Shown here one piece after another: positions 1-9,587 of a stretch of 64,000 nucleotides of DNA. The notes beneath the pieces were generated by a model. That model was not told the origin of the DNA, did no database searches, and saw nothing but the letters and a program-made list of their open reading frames with translations. The stretch is from G963662605 sp963662605 (GTDB taxonomy: Bacteria > Bacteroidota > Ignavibacteria > Ignavibacteriales > Ignavibacteriaceae), in assembly GCA_963662605.1 (NCBI GenBank), contig OY759785.1, positions 806,001-870,000 of the forward strand. Direction: 5' to 3'. Both the position numbers and the translations under genes were made by a program. Numbering within the stretch: position 1 is the stretch's first letter; the number at the start of each line of letters is the position of its first letter.

Positions 1-60
1 AAGTCTGCGGCTGGAAGAAGATACAGAGATAAAATTCTGATCACGAAAAAAGGGGATTAA
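1..60 (+). CDS. Possible 3' end of a gene cut by the window edge
   Basis: Frame 1 is open from the first base to a TAA at 58-60 and would give a basic tail ending in ILITKKGD. Its length and charge are compatible with the C-terminus of a protein, and the tRNA follows 66 bases later. With only 19 codons visible no family can be named and it may be chance. The adjacent upstream sequence would settle it. Confidence 0.3.
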   Translation, partial: KSAAGRRYRDKILITKKGD

Positions 61-126
61 TAACAACGCTGACGTTTTTGATAAGAGGTCAGGAATCCTT
101 AATTTGCACAACGTAAAATAAATTTT

Positions 127-198
127 GCCCCCGTAGCTCAGTGGATAGAGCAGTGGCCTCCGGAGCCATGCGCACAGGTTCGACTCCTGTCGGGGGTA
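127..198 (+). tRNA. tRNA-Arg (anticodon CCG)
   Basis: A full cloverleaf can be drawn. The acceptor GCCCCCG (127-133) pairs with CGGGGGT (191-197), with one G-U at the end. A D arm is present, the anticodon stem GTGGC/GCCAT carries the loop CTCCGGA, and the T arm ACAGG/CCTGT carries the loop TTCGACT. The loop centre CCG reads CGG arginine codons. The discriminator base is A at 198, and no CCA is encoded, so CCA must be added after transcription. The variable loop is short (4 nt). Confidence 0.93.
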
Positions 199-244
199 CT
201 TTTCTTTTTAAAGATCCCGCACACAAATTCAAGTATATTTACTT

Positions 245-2059
245 TTACAATCCTATTGACACACCTGCCGAGGTGTAGTATGATGAGAAGTCGTTGTATT
301 CGTCTTTGGACATGCGTCTGGTGTAGCCGCCGGAGAGGTTGAGTTCGTAGCCGAATCCAAGTCCGCTATCGAAGTAACGCGAAAATGTTGCGGACAGGCT
401 GCTTAGTATGTCATGCCTGTTCTCGGCTGTTTTTATTCCCGATAGAGTAAAAGCCGGAAGGTAAAGTTCATTCACGTGAAGTTCGGCTCCAACGTTCATC
501 CGTATATCAAAGGGGATAGGCGTCTGGTATTCTATCCGCGCATCTTCTCCCGTATAGGAAAAATAATCGTAATAGAGATCTTCCGTCAGCCGGGGTTTAT
601 CAATATTCTTACGGAGGAACCGGGCTTTGGAATTGAAGTTGGTTGTATAGCCCATCGTTAATTGCAGTGATGAAGTCTCCCAGCTTTTCATTAGACGGAA
701 ATTAAGGGATGAATGATACGTCCGTTTCGGCTGTGCTGTAAACGAGTAAACAGGCTGCGCAGTGTTGTTGTTCGTATATCCTGTAATTAAAGTATCAATC
801 AAGGTTTCAAAGTACTCCTTGATTCCACCCTGTAATGAAAAATCATACGTGAAATTCCCATCAAGTTTTCCGGAAACCCCTGCGGATATTAACTCCATAG
901 CATTCGATAACTCGGAGCTTGTTTCGTATTTTCTCAAGCAGGCGGTATTCCTTACATAGAAAAATAGTGAATCAGTAACAGGCTTCTTAAATGAGATCGC
1001 CAAAACAAGTCCATGATTGTCGTAGTCCTTGTAAAAATGCTTATCGAATCTGGCGCTTGCGCTGACAGATATATTTAAGGAAGAGAACTTTTCAAATCTA
1101 TCATCGGCCGCGTCATCTGAAATTGCGGATTCGTGTTGACTAAAAGGAATACGGTATTTACCGGTCAGCATACTTTCATAGTAGTTTCGTTCTGCCAGCG
1201 AATTGAAAAGAGTAAGTCCGCCGATATACTTAACTGAAAGCAAGTTGGTTGATACAGGTACAAGATATTTAAATTCATGATACGACTGCCACAACAAATC
1301 ACCGAGTTTTTGATAATTGCAAAGGGGATTCCGGTCATAGCGGCTTGAAAAGGAGGCATATAATGAAAATGGTGAAGGAGTTGCTGCGATTTCCGGTGTG
1401 AGTGCGTTATCAGTCTGACCGCCCGAAAAAAGCAATCCGGCTGAAAGGCTTTGCAGTGAATCACGATACGAAACAAACAGATTATTCATCGAGGCACCGG
1501 CATTGTCCGAATAGTCGGCAATAGTATCCTTAACCGACTGATAAATGCTGTCGGCAAAATTATTGAAAAGACTCATGCCGAAAGAATAATCTTCAGCGGA
1601 GGCATCATCGCTGTAACGCAGTTTGTTTTTTTCTGCGACGATTACCGGAGTAACGGATTCCCGGAAATGCTTTACGGTTTCCGTCCAGACGTTTCCGTTC
1701 TGTAGCAGCGCGTTATGAAGACCGGAATAGGCACATGTTAAAGAATCGCGATAGTTGTTACTCGTGTTTGCGGGGAATAGTGAGAAAAGAGAGTCGTGAA
1801 TTGCGGTCAACTTACTTGTGTAGCCGGTGTCAATTTCCTTAATGCGGCTGATTACAGAATCCGAAGATGCGCCGATTATCCGGATCAACTCCGCATAACG
1901 CCATTGAAGTGTATCGGTATAAGCTGCCAGTCTCAAGCTGTCCCGAGCTGCAACTGCTGCCGTTGATTCCGCACGGAGAGGAAGCGCCGATAAGCCTGCT
2001 ATTATCAGCGAGTAAAGAATTATGCTCCGTGTGAGCTGTAATGGGTTTCGATAGTTCAT
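245..2059 (-). CDS. Exported beta-barrel-like protein of unknown function
   Basis: This is a 604-residue protein with a signal peptide (hydrophobic residues about 13-30, ending ALPLRA before ESTAAV). Residues 30-210 are predicted mainly helical and rich in Ser/Asp/Ala. From about 220 to the end there are alternating polar/hydrophobic strands with many aromatic residues (YASFSSRYD, LNISVSASARF, LQLTMGYTTNF) and the chain ends in a strand, as in outer-membrane barrels. It lies 29 bases downstream of the large deacetylase-like gene on the same strand and is probably co-transcribed. An outer-membrane porin or scaffold for the substrate of that enzyme is an inference from context. No named family was recognised. 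Confidence 0.7.
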   Translation of the reverse strand: MNYRNPLQLTRSIILYSLIIAGLSALPLRAESTAAVAARDSLRLAAYTDTLQWRYAELIRIIGASSDSVISRIKEIDTGYTSKLTAIHDSLFSLFPANTSNNYRDSLTCAYSGLHNALLQNGNVWTETVKHFRESVTPVIVAEKNKLRYSDDASAEDYSFGMSLFNNFADSIYQSVKDTIADYSDNAGASMNNLFVSYRDSLQSLSAGLLFSGGQTDNALTPEIAATPSPFSLYASFSSRYDRNPLCNYQKLGDLLWQSYHEFKYLVPVSTNLLSVKYIGGLTLFNSLAERNYYESMLTGKYRIPFSQHESAISDDAADDRFEKFSSLNISVSASARFDKHFYKDYDNHGLVLAISFKKPVTDSLFFYVRNTACLRKYETSSELSNAMELISAGVSGKLDGNFTYDFSLQGGIKEYFETLIDTLITGYTNNNTAQPVYSFTAQPKRTYHSSLNFRLMKSWETSSLQLTMGYTTNFNSKARFLRKNIDKPRLTEDLYYDYFSYTGEDARIEYQTPIPFDIRMNVGAELHVNELYLPAFTLSGIKTAENRHDILSSLSATFSRYFDSGLGFGYELNLSGGYTRRMSKDEYNDFSSYYTSAGVSIGL

Positions 2060-2088
2060 TCATGCCATCCGATGCAGATATACATGGC

Positions 2089-5000
2089 TTATATTTTTTT
2101 GCGGGTTATTTTAACCCACAGATACATAAGGATGAGAGTTGCAACGGCGCAAAATCCAAAAACGGCAATCGCGACGGATGACCAGAGTGAGGCAACGTTG
2201 ACGCTGAATAAGAAATCGCTGCCGATAGTAATATCGGCATAGTGTTTTCCCGGCGGCAGGAAAATGCTGTAGCAGTCATTACCTTTCATAACCGTAAAGT
2301 CAATTTTTTTACCATCTATGGTTACTTCGGTCGGTATCTGATTTAGGCTGAGAATGTTTCGTCCTTCTGCTTCATAAACAATTTTAATATCTTTCATCCC
2401 ATATGATGCCGCCAATATATTGCCGGTAAATGAAAGAATTTTTGTTTGGAATTCACGGGTTGAAAACTCGGCAATCGCGCCATCTGAAAAAATTACTTTG
2501 TGCGTTCCTGCCGGAATGAAAAATGAATTATCACGGGCGGACGTGGTCATATACCCATCGAGAACGATTTCTTTATACTCGGGTGGCAGTTTGAGAGTAA
2601 AAGAATAAGGCGAAGTAAATAGCAGGCCGCCTTCAATCGGTGAGTACTGCACCTGAGCCGCGGCAGCGTAGGGCATTAATGCTAAATCCTGCTGGTTAAT
2701 ACTGGCTTCGGAATAGATTGTAAAACGTCCCGCACCCCGTGCAGCAGCATTGACAAGCTGGTAACTTTCCGTACCGGTTTGAATAGCTGTTGGAAATGCG
2801 CCGAGGCTGTCAGGCTTCCGGAAATTAAGAATGTTGAGATCGAGTGCAAGCTTGCTGGAATCCCGCAGCTTCGCGATATACGCGCGGCCGATGGAGTAAT
2901 ATCTGGATGGGTCACTCGACCACTTGTTTTCCGGATCTTCCACCTGAAGCCTGAAATTATATTTGTTTTGAAGTGCGAGGATATTGTTCATATCAACGCC
3001 GATATTTTCCCGGAGTTCAGGTGAGCCATAGCCATCCATGCAGGTAACCATCAGATCAAACCCATTCTTCTTTGCGGAGAACTTAGTTATCTCTCTAAGA
3101 AAACGGTCATAAATCCGGGTGAGTTTCTCAACACGGTAATTAATAAAACTATTTTTCGCGGAAGTGTTTTTCTTCCAGTAGTATGGTGATGCGGGATCGA
3201 ATAATTTATCCGCTTCAAATCCATTTACCTTCTTGAATTCATCTCGTGCAGAAGGATGCATCGGCGTAAAAAGCTCAGCGTCCTCAAATCCTCGTCCGGC
3301 TTCAAAGTATAATTCGGCTAAATTGACCCCATCCCAGTCATATCGGTTGAGAATTGACAAATATTCTTTAGTGGCTGCATTAAGGCAGGCATCATCAGTC
3401 AGTGCTACGGGATAACGCCACGAGGGGCGTATCTCGCGGTTCAAATAGTTCTTCTCGCGCCATTCCGGATGGGCATTATAGAACGCCTGACTTACTTGCG
3501 GCGGTTCCATCCACGCGTACACAAGTATCCCGTTCGCGTGCGCGAGATCAATCAGGCGTTTGTAATCATAAGCGAATTTGGGATAAAAATGCCATGCGGC
3601 CGCGTGCACGATGTGAATGCCCTGTTTCACCCACTGGCTCACCAGCGATTCGACACTAAACGTGACTCGAAAGCCTGGATCGAAATAAGCTTCTAACTTA
3701 TTCCGTCGCACAATCGGCCGCAGGTTAAAAAATTCTTGTGCATAAATCATTAAGTATGGATAGAGGCTATAACCCTGCTGCGTGTAAGGATCGAACAACG
3801 AACTGATAAAAATCATTTTGCCCTTATCAATGTTCCTGCCGATGATGAGTGGAAATTTTGAGGCTTCATCATAGCAAAAAACAATGTCATCACTCTCGGT
3901 CTCATACTTTACGGCCGGCACCGGATTAGGCCATGTTATTCGCTCTTCGGGAAAGTAATGATCGCGGACCTTGCGAATCATCGCTGTGTTTTTTGCAAAG
4001 CGGATGCCGAACAATCCTGCCAGCGCACTCTTGCCGTCGGTGATAATGTTTCCGCCCGCGCTCACAAAAGTCAGTATCAATTCAACGTCATCTTTCTTAA
4101 GGGAGTCAAGGGCGGCAGCCGGGGCAATCAGCAGATTATATTTTTTCAGATCAATTTTTTGTCCGACATAGATAGTATCAACCCGGACATTCAGGCTCCG
4201 GAAAACCGAAGCAAGTGATGCCTGATCGCAAAACTTTTCCTCAAGACTATAGTGATTCCACAGAATAACCGGACGAAGCTCTTTCCATTTGTTTTCCATC
4301 GGCACGACGCTTGTGAAAAGTTTTTTCACTTCACGTTTCGCTTTTTCCATGAACGACAACTTATGTTCGCGGACTTCTGCCGGAGCAGCGAAATAGATTT
4401 CTCCCGGTTTTAGTTTGATTGTCCTTTCAAATTTGCCTGTTATCCTGTTGCTCGAATATTTTTGCTCTTTCAGTGAACCATCCGGCTCAATTATAGATTC
4501 CACTAAATACTGGTCTTCAAGATTCAGAGATATCTGCTGGTTACCGGTAAGGATAATTGAACTCTTGCCGAATTTAACCGTGTGGCTAAAGTGCTTCATG
4601 TCAACATAGGTAAAGCCGAGTGCTGTTATTCCATCGGTCAATTCGTCAAGGAGGTCAAGATCCAAAAATTCGTGAAAGAAACAGGATGCAAAACCATCGC
4701 GGACCTGATGAATGGTCGCCGCGGATTTCAGAATATTACGAACAGCTTCGCGGCTCACTTCCTTATCGGCACTAAACGGGATATACCCCATGTTCTCGGG
4801 ATAGATCCGCGTTCCGAAAACATCTCGGTTGATAATATAGGGGAAGTACTGGCTCTGAATCGCGTTTTCAATCGCGAGGCGCGGCTCCATCGCAGTACTG
4901 AAAAATTCCGGCACCGTCTGATATAATAAAAACGAGGCGGTGTAATGCGGTGTTTCCCAAAGAAGAGGGTAGAGTCCGCACTTAACTAATTCGTGAATAC

Positions 5001-6078
5001 CCGCGTCAAGTTTATTTTCTATTCCCGATTTGGTTTCGCCTTTGATTGGCTGGTTTGTCATCGCATCCCAAAATTCAAAATCGGCAGCGGTTGTTCCCTT
5101 GTACTGATGCGTGCTTCCGTGCATTACAATAGTTGCGCCCTTCTGCACCATGTATTTCAATGCTTCAACCATTTCGGGGCGTTCCGACAGGCTAAGTCTG
5201 ACACCGGTTCCCGGATTCACGTAGAACGGTATGACTCCGACTAAAAACGGAATATTTTTCCGGTACAGCAGGTCGGCTATCTCGCGAAGCTTCGCGGGAT
5301 TGTCCATCGCGCTGATGTCTTCTATTCTGATAAGAGCCGAATGTGACTCCGCGTGATGCTCTCCGAGTATATCATGGAGCATATCAGCCATGAGAAGATA
5401 GCGGTCGGTTGATGTCGCGTAGGAAAACGGAGAGTCGGCAAAATAGTAGAGGTTTTTGGATTTGACGATATAAGGCACTTCAACTTTTTTATTGCTTGAA
5501 TAAGCAGTCGCAAGGACGTTAACTTGTTTTGGGTTTGAAATCTTTATCGCTTCAACAGTTCCGTCAAGTTTGGTAAAAACTTTTCCTCTTGATTTTACCG
5601 AATTAAAAAAGGTGACAGAGTCAACGTTGCCGACATTAAAGCCGAATTTTTTTTGCAGATCGAATGCTCTGGAAAATTCTATAAATCCGGTGTTGAACCA
5701 GACAACGGTTTTTGTTGTATGATACACATCCTGAAGAAAAGCATACGGAACTGGATTTTTGAAAGTATCGCCCAGATAAAAAATAAAATCGTATTTATTT
5801 AATTCATGAGAAGTATACTTTGCCGCCGGTTCAATAACGTACCGGGTGTGAAAGTGGCCCAGCAAGTTAGCGAGCTGCCTTCCCGAAGCCATCGGTACAC
5901 CGTGGATATCCCCGCTGCCTTCGACAACGATAAGAACCTTCTTTGCCGTTTCATCGGCGCCTTGTAACCTGATTGGCAATAATAAAAGTATAAGAGCAGC
6001 GCATGCTGCAATAACGAAAGTGCGTCCCGACGTAGTCGAGTGGCGAATGGTATGCTGTGTCGGCAATGGAGTTGACAA
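2089..6078 (-). CDS. Membrane-anchored DUF2334 deacetylase-like / glycoside-hydrolase-like multidomain protein
   Basis: This 1329-residue protein has an N-terminal hydrophobic segment (about 22-40) and a C-terminal transmembrane helix (about 1300-1322) followed by KITRKKI, so the bulk should be periplasmic. Residues about 240-500 resemble DUF2334 polysaccharide-deacetylase-like domains (ALIRIEDIS, FLVGVIPFYVNPG, VMHGSTHQYKG). Residues about 640-800 look like a Rossmann/GATase-type fold (VILWNHYSLEEKF, LLIAPAAALDSL, GGNIITDGKSAL). Residues about 830-1150 look like a TIM-barrel of the GHL10/DUF187 kind (GIHIVHAAAWHFYP, GILVYAWMEPPQ, WDGVNLAELYFE). The order hydrolase plus deacetylase recalls PelA and PgaB, which process exopolysaccharide, but no synthase gene is in view. 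It is first in a likely two-gene operon with a barrel-like protein. The polysaccharide role is inferred. Confidence 0.72.
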   Translation of the reverse strand: MSTPLPTQHTIRHSTTSGRTFVIAACAALILLLLPIRLQGADETAKKVLIVVEGSGDIHGVPMASGRQLANLLGHFHTRYVIEPAAKYTSHELNKYDFIFYLGDTFKNPVPYAFLQDVYHTTKTVVWFNTGFIEFSRAFDLQKKFGFNVGNVDSVTFFNSVKSRGKVFTKLDGTVEAIKISNPKQVNVLATAYSSNKKVEVPYIVKSKNLYYFADSPFSYATSTDRYLLMADMLHDILGEHHAESHSALIRIEDISAMDNPAKLREIADLLYRKNIPFLVGVIPFYVNPGTGVRLSLSERPEMVEALKYMVQKGATIVMHGSTHQYKGTTAADFEFWDAMTNQPIKGETKSGIENKLDAGIHELVKCGLYPLLWETPHYTASFLLYQTVPEFFSTAMEPRLAIENAIQSQYFPYIINRDVFGTRIYPENMGYIPFSADKEVSREAVRNILKSAATIHQVRDGFASCFFHEFLDLDLLDELTDGITALGFTYVDMKHFSHTVKFGKSSIILTGNQQISLNLEDQYLVESIIEPDGSLKEQKYSSNRITGKFERTIKLKPGEIYFAAPAEVREHKLSFMEKAKREVKKLFTSVVPMENKWKELRPVILWNHYSLEEKFCDQASLASVFRSLNVRVDTIYVGQKIDLKKYNLLIAPAAALDSLKKDDVELILTFVSAGGNIITDGKSALAGLFGIRFAKNTAMIRKVRDHYFPEERITWPNPVPAVKYETESDDIVFCYDEASKFPLIIGRNIDKGKMIFISSLFDPYTQQGYSLYPYLMIYAQEFFNLRPIVRRNKLEAYFDPGFRVTFSVESLVSQWVKQGIHIVHAAAWHFYPKFAYDYKRLIDLAHANGILVYAWMEPPQVSQAFYNAHPEWREKNYLNREIRPSWRYPVALTDDACLNAATKEYLSILNRYDWDGVNLAELYFEAGRGFEDAELFTPMHPSARDEFKKVNGFEADKLFDPASPYYWKKNTSAKNSFINYRVEKLTRIYDRFLREITKFSAKKNGFDLMVTCMDGYGSPELRENIGVDMNNILALQNKYNFRLQVEDPENKWSSDPSRYYSIGRAYIAKLRDSSKLALDLNILNFRKPDSLGAFPTAIQTGTESYQLVNAAARGAGRFTIYSEASINQQDLALMPYAAAAQVQYSPIEGGLLFTSPYSFTLKLPPEYKEIVLDGYMTTSARDNSFFIPAGTHKVIFSDGAIAEFSTREFQTKILSFTGNILAASYGMKDIKIVYEAEGRNILSLNQIPTEVTIDGKKIDFTVMKGNDCYSIFLPPGKHYADITIGSDFLFSVNVASLWSSVAIAVFGFCAVATLILMYLWVKITRKKI

Positions 6079-6521
6079 AGGTTCTATCGGCTCCTCAGTT
6101 TTACGGTGCTTGCTGCGAATGAAGCGGACCGCGTTTTATGAAAATTATTATGGAAATTAGCCTGGGTTGATAAGGAAAAGATGATTCATACTTAAAGGCT
6201 CGTATACTATATATAGTTTTCCTCATCCGGCTTATAAATCAATAATTATGCCAGAGAAGGGCTTGTTTTTTGAGTGTTATTTGTACACCGCACACAAAAA
6301 CCGCGTATATTTTTCGCGGTGTACTAATTTTTTTCGCATTGGGAAAATATAGAAAGGCTCTGTTTGCACGTATAGCACGAAGGCGATGTTATTTTCAACC
6401 GTTCGTTATTGATTCCGACCGCTTATACGATTGTTGTTTGTCAAATAGCGTAATGGCGGCATGTTTACATGTTATAAATGCATTAAATGCGATATTTCCA
6501 CTATTTGAGAAACGAAATCAT
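6079..6521. other. 443-bp divergent intergenic region
   Basis: This separates the divergent deacetylase-like gene and the double PLP gene. It is AT-rich and contains the terminator-like hairpin at 6283-6334. An open frame on the plus strand runs through it from 6270, but the peptide is Cys/Arg/Phe-rich and unlike an enzyme N-terminus, so I treat this stretch as leader and promoter DNA. Confidence 0.55.
6283..6334 (+). terminator. Terminator-like or attenuator-like hairpin in the leader
   Basis: GTACACCGC (6283-6291) pairs perfectly with GCGGTGTAC (6316-6324), followed by TAATTTTTTT. A competing shorter stem, CCGCG (6301-6305) with CGCGG (6315-6319), lies inside and shares the 3' arm, so two exclusive folds are possible. 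It lies about 190 bases upstream of the ATG at 6522. Confidence 0.5.
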
Positions 6522-8480
6522 ATGCAGCAGGAAAAAATACGATCCGGGGCAGGTGTAAAAGAATTTAACAACGACTCTGCGGGTAATGAATATTTTCCGG
6601 CGGCAGCATTCGGTGAACTTGAACGCGGTGTTTTTGCAGCTCTCGAAACATATTCAAACGTTCATCGTGGCAGCGGCCACTGGTCAAGAGTTTCAACCGA
6701 ATTGTATGAGCAGTCGCGGCAAATAGTTTTGGATTATCTGCATCTACCGGCCTCTTTATATACTGTCATTTTCTCAACTCCCGCAGGCGCAGAGCAGCTC
6801 GTTAGTCAATGTACGACGGATAGTTATTTCTGTTTGTCGAGTGTTGATTTCGGTCTCAACATCGGCGTGCGCGCCATAGCGGTAAAACATAAAGAGCTAA
6901 AGAAGAACATTCGGTTCTCTACCGGCGGTGGAACCGCCCGCCTTATCTCTCCGGATTGGGTGGTTTGGGCTAAGTCTCCACACAAATTCGAAGCCGGGAC
7001 ACCCGCCATTATCAATGTTATAACGTTCGCCCTCGCACTTAAATTGGCGGAAAAGTATGGAAAAAAACTCTTTCCCCGATCATTAAATATGGACTTGCTT
7101 CATGGCTTCTCATATGGGAGCCTGACGGGCAGGGATGCTTTAGCCGCACTGCGGCGCGACTATATCGGAGCATCGCTGCAAGTGCCGGTTAACTCCGGAA
7201 ACAAACGGTTTATTAATCTCGATAATGCCGCGAGCACTCCTTCGTTCATGCCGGTTTGGAATACTTATATTAATTCCGTTTGTCAGGCTGAAGACGAATG
7301 CAAGAATATCATTGAGGAAGTCCGCTCAATAGCTGCCGACTATTTCGGTGCACCGCAGGATGAGTACGAGATTATTTTTACATCGAATACTACGCAGGCA
7401 ATAAATATCGCGGCGGAAAATTTAAAACTTTCTGTGCCGCAAGGGGAGTCATTTGTTGTCGTGAATACTATGTCGGAACATAATTCAAATGAATTGCCGT
7501 GGCGGTCTATTTCAGGCTGTGAACTCGTCCGGCTTAACATCAATCGTGCTGGGGCACCCGATGTTGAAGAATTTGAAAGGCTGTTGGATGCTTATAACAC
7601 CAAAAAAACACATGGGGAAAAGCGGATTCAATTGGCGGCTGTAACAGCGATTTCAAATGTTCTCGGTAATTTCAACGAACTATCTGTTCTGGGCGGGATT
7701 GCTAAGAGGTATAATGTTCATCTACTGGTTGATGCGGCACAGCTTGCTGCGCACCGGAAGGTTGATATGAAGAATTCCGGCATATCAATGCTGGCTTTCT
7801 CCGCGCATAAGGCATATGCTCCTTTCGGCTCGGGAATGTTGATAATAAAAAAGGACATTATAAATTATAATAAGTCGGAATTGGAAGCTCGCAAGAAAAG
7901 CGGGAAAGAAAACGGCGCTGGAATTGCCGCTATGGGAAAGGCGCTGCTCTTGTTGCATCAAATCGGACTTGACGTAATTCGTGAAGAGGAACATGCCCTT
8001 ACCAAAACTCTGATTGTAGGTATGAAGAGGCTTCCCGGTGTTGTGCTGTATGGCGGACAAGATGAATCATCTCCTGAATTTGAAAACAAAGGTGGTGTTA
8101 TAGCTTTCGAAATAAAAAAGATGTTCTCGTTTAAACTCGCAAAAGATCTTGCGGAAGACGGCGGCATTGGAATTAGATCGGGATGTCATTGCGCACATAT
8201 TCTGATTAAGCATCTTTTGAAAATTCCCCCCGTCTTTCAAAATTTCCAGAGGGTCATAGTTACTGTTTTGCCCAAAGTTGAACTTCCGGGTGTTGCAAGA
8301 GTCAGTCTTGGCATTGAAAATACAGATGCCGATATAAAGGATTTTCTACAAACCCTTGAAAAAATTGCGTTGAAAAGGCCTGGAAGAAGTATTGGCAACC
8401 GGCAAATGGAAACCAAGACAGATATAAAATTGCAAATGGACAATTTTATTCGCGAAAGAACAGTTCAAGTTTTTGGTTGA
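6522..8480 (+). CDS. Double class-V aminotransferase / cysteine-desulfurase-like PLP protein
   Basis: The ATG at 6522 is preferred over the in-frame start at 6270 because the extra 84 residues look non-coding and overlap the leader hairpin. The protein is about 652 residues. The C-terminal ~400 residues form a complete class-V fold: FINLDNAAST start, TSNTTQAINIAAENL, LLVDAAQ, the lysine motif SAHKAYAP (Schiff-base Lys), and a GIRSGCHCA loop like the SufS active-site region. The N-terminal ~220 residues carry only the first and last parts of the same fold (NVHRGSGHWSR; WAKSPHKFEAGTPAI) and lack the Lys and Asp centre. It is therefore a fusion of a shortened and a full copy, or a duplication with internal loss. 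The substrate (cysteine or another amino acid) is unknown. Confidence 0.78.
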   Translation: MQQEKIRSGAGVKEFNNDSAGNEYFPAAAFGELERGVFAALETYSNVHRGSGHWSRVSTELYEQSRQIVLDYLHLPASLYTVIFSTPAGAEQLVSQCTTDSYFCLSSVDFGLNIGVRAIAVKHKELKKNIRFSTGGGTARLISPDWVVWAKSPHKFEAGTPAIINVITFALALKLAEKYGKKLFPRSLNMDLLHGFSYGSLTGRDALAALRRDYIGASLQVPVNSGNKRFINLDNAASTPSFMPVWNTYINSVCQAEDECKNIIEEVRSIAADYFGAPQDEYEIIFTSNTTQAINIAAENLKLSVPQGESFVVVNTMSEHNSNELPWRSISGCELVRLNINRAGAPDVEEFERLLDAYNTKKTHGEKRIQLAAVTAISNVLGNFNELSVLGGIAKRYNVHLLVDAAQLAAHRKVDMKNSGISMLAFSAHKAYAPFGSGMLIIKKDIINYNKSELEARKKSGKENGAGIAAMGKALLLLHQIGLDVIREEEHALTKTLIVGMKRLPGVVLYGGQDESSPEFENKGGVIAFEIKKMFSFKLAKDLAEDGGIGIRSGCHCAHILIKHLLKIPPVFQNFQRVIVTVLPKVELPGVARVSLGIENTDADIKDFLQTLEKIALKRPGRSIGNRQMETKTDIKLQMDNFIRERTVQVFG

Positions 8481-8505
8481 TTTCTTCTATATAGTTTACG
8501 AGGTG

Positions 8506-8537
8506 ATGCCTGTCGTTTTATGACAGGCATAATTTTA
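8506..8537 (+). terminator. Rho-independent terminator after the double PLP gene
   Basis: ATGCCTGTC (8506-8514) and GACAGGCAT (8522-8530) form a perfect 9-bp stem with a 7-nt loop, followed by AATTTTA. It lies 25 bases past the stop codon. Confidence 0.7.
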
Positions 8538-8671
8538 TGTGTTATACCTCAAAATCTTGCGCCCTATATTGCGACTGTAATCTAAGAAAACTAAATTCAG
8601 GTATGGATTTTTATCGCTTTAATTGAAGTTGCTATATATTTTTGTATGAATAAAGCGGGTCTAATATATCT

Positions 8672-9508
8672 ATGCTTAGAATAGGTACGTGCAGTTGGAA
8701 ATATGAGTCGTGGAGGGATTTGGTATATTCGCCGGATTGCTCCAATTACCTTGCTGAGTATTCGCAAAGGTTTAATACCGTTGAAGTTGACCAGTGGTTC
8801 TGGTCGCTGAGCGGGGCGACTAAACCTGCTATGCCTCAGCGAGCTGTTGTTGAGGAGTATGCGGATTCAGTCCCTGATGATTTTCGATTTACGGTAAAAA
8901 TTCCAAACAGTATTACTCTTACTCATTATTATCAGAAAAATAAAGCCGGAGCACTTTCTGTAAATCCTTACTTTCTTAATCCTGATCTTTTCTCTCAATT
9001 CCTCGACACTCTTGCGCCGATGAAAGATAAACTCGGCCCGCTGATGTTTCAGTTCGAATATCTCAATAAACAAAAAATGAGCGGGCTGCCGGAATTCATC
9101 AAAAGATTTGAGGCATTTATTCAAAACGTTGACCGAAATTTCGAGTACGGAATAGAACTGCGCAATCCTTACTTTCTGAAAAGGGAATATTTTGAGTTCT
9201 TGAAACGAAACAATCTTCGCGTGGTGTTTCTTCAGGGATACTTCATGTCTCCGGTATGGGAAGTTTTTGAAATCGCAAAGCCATTTCTTGAAAATACTGT
9301 TATCATCCGCCTGCATGGAGAAGACAGGAAGGGAATTGAAGAACAAAGCGGAGGGGTTTGGAATCGGATCCTTACGCCGAGAGATGAAGAACTTGTAAAA
9401 ATTAAAGAGATGATTGCCTATCTGCAATCAAAAGAGGTGGATATCTATCTCAACGTAAATAATCATTACGAAGGCAGCGCGCCAAAGACCGTTCAAAAAC
9501 TCATATAA
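8672..9508 (+). CDS. DUF72 (YecE-like) family protein
   Basis: This 278-residue protein has the hallmarks of the DUF72 TIM-barrel family. It starts with RIGTCSWKYESWRD, followed by FNTVEVDQWFW (usually FNTVEVNSTFY), then DFRFTVKIPNSITL, the GPLMFQFEY motif, YGIELRNPYF and VIIRLHGEDRKG. The family is widespread and structurally resembles TIM-barrel nucleases, but no activity is established. The ATG at 8672 is close behind a promoter-like TATATTTTTG stretch near 8633-8643. The next gene follows after 79 bases on the same strand, so the two may share a transcript. Confidence 0.88.
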   Translation: MLRIGTCSWKYESWRDLVYSPDCSNYLAEYSQRFNTVEVDQWFWSLSGATKPAMPQRAVVEEYADSVPDDFRFTVKIPNSITLTHYYQKNKAGALSVNPYFLNPDLFSQFLDTLAPMKDKLGPLMFQFEYLNKQKMSGLPEFIKRFEAFIQNVDRNFEYGIELRNPYFLKREYFEFLKRNNLRVVFLQGYFMSPVWEVFEIAKPFLENTVIIRLHGEDRKGIEEQSGGVWNRILTPRDEELVKIKEMIAYLQSKEVDIYLNVNNHYEGSAPKTVQKLI

Positions 9509-9587
9509 ACTTTTTGATGGATTAATTTGTTTACTTCAACATAAGACTCAGATTTTGATAAATGTCGTGAAATTTTGAGAGGGTACG

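Noticed and set aside
6270..6521. 84-residue N-terminal extension of the double PLP protein
   Set aside because: The peptide is rich in Cys/Arg/Phe, unlike any class-V enzyme start, and overlaps a terminator-like hairpin.
8867..9427. 186-codon minus-strand frame
   Set aside because: Antisense to the DUF72 gene and basic/Phe-rich in the way of a shadow frame.
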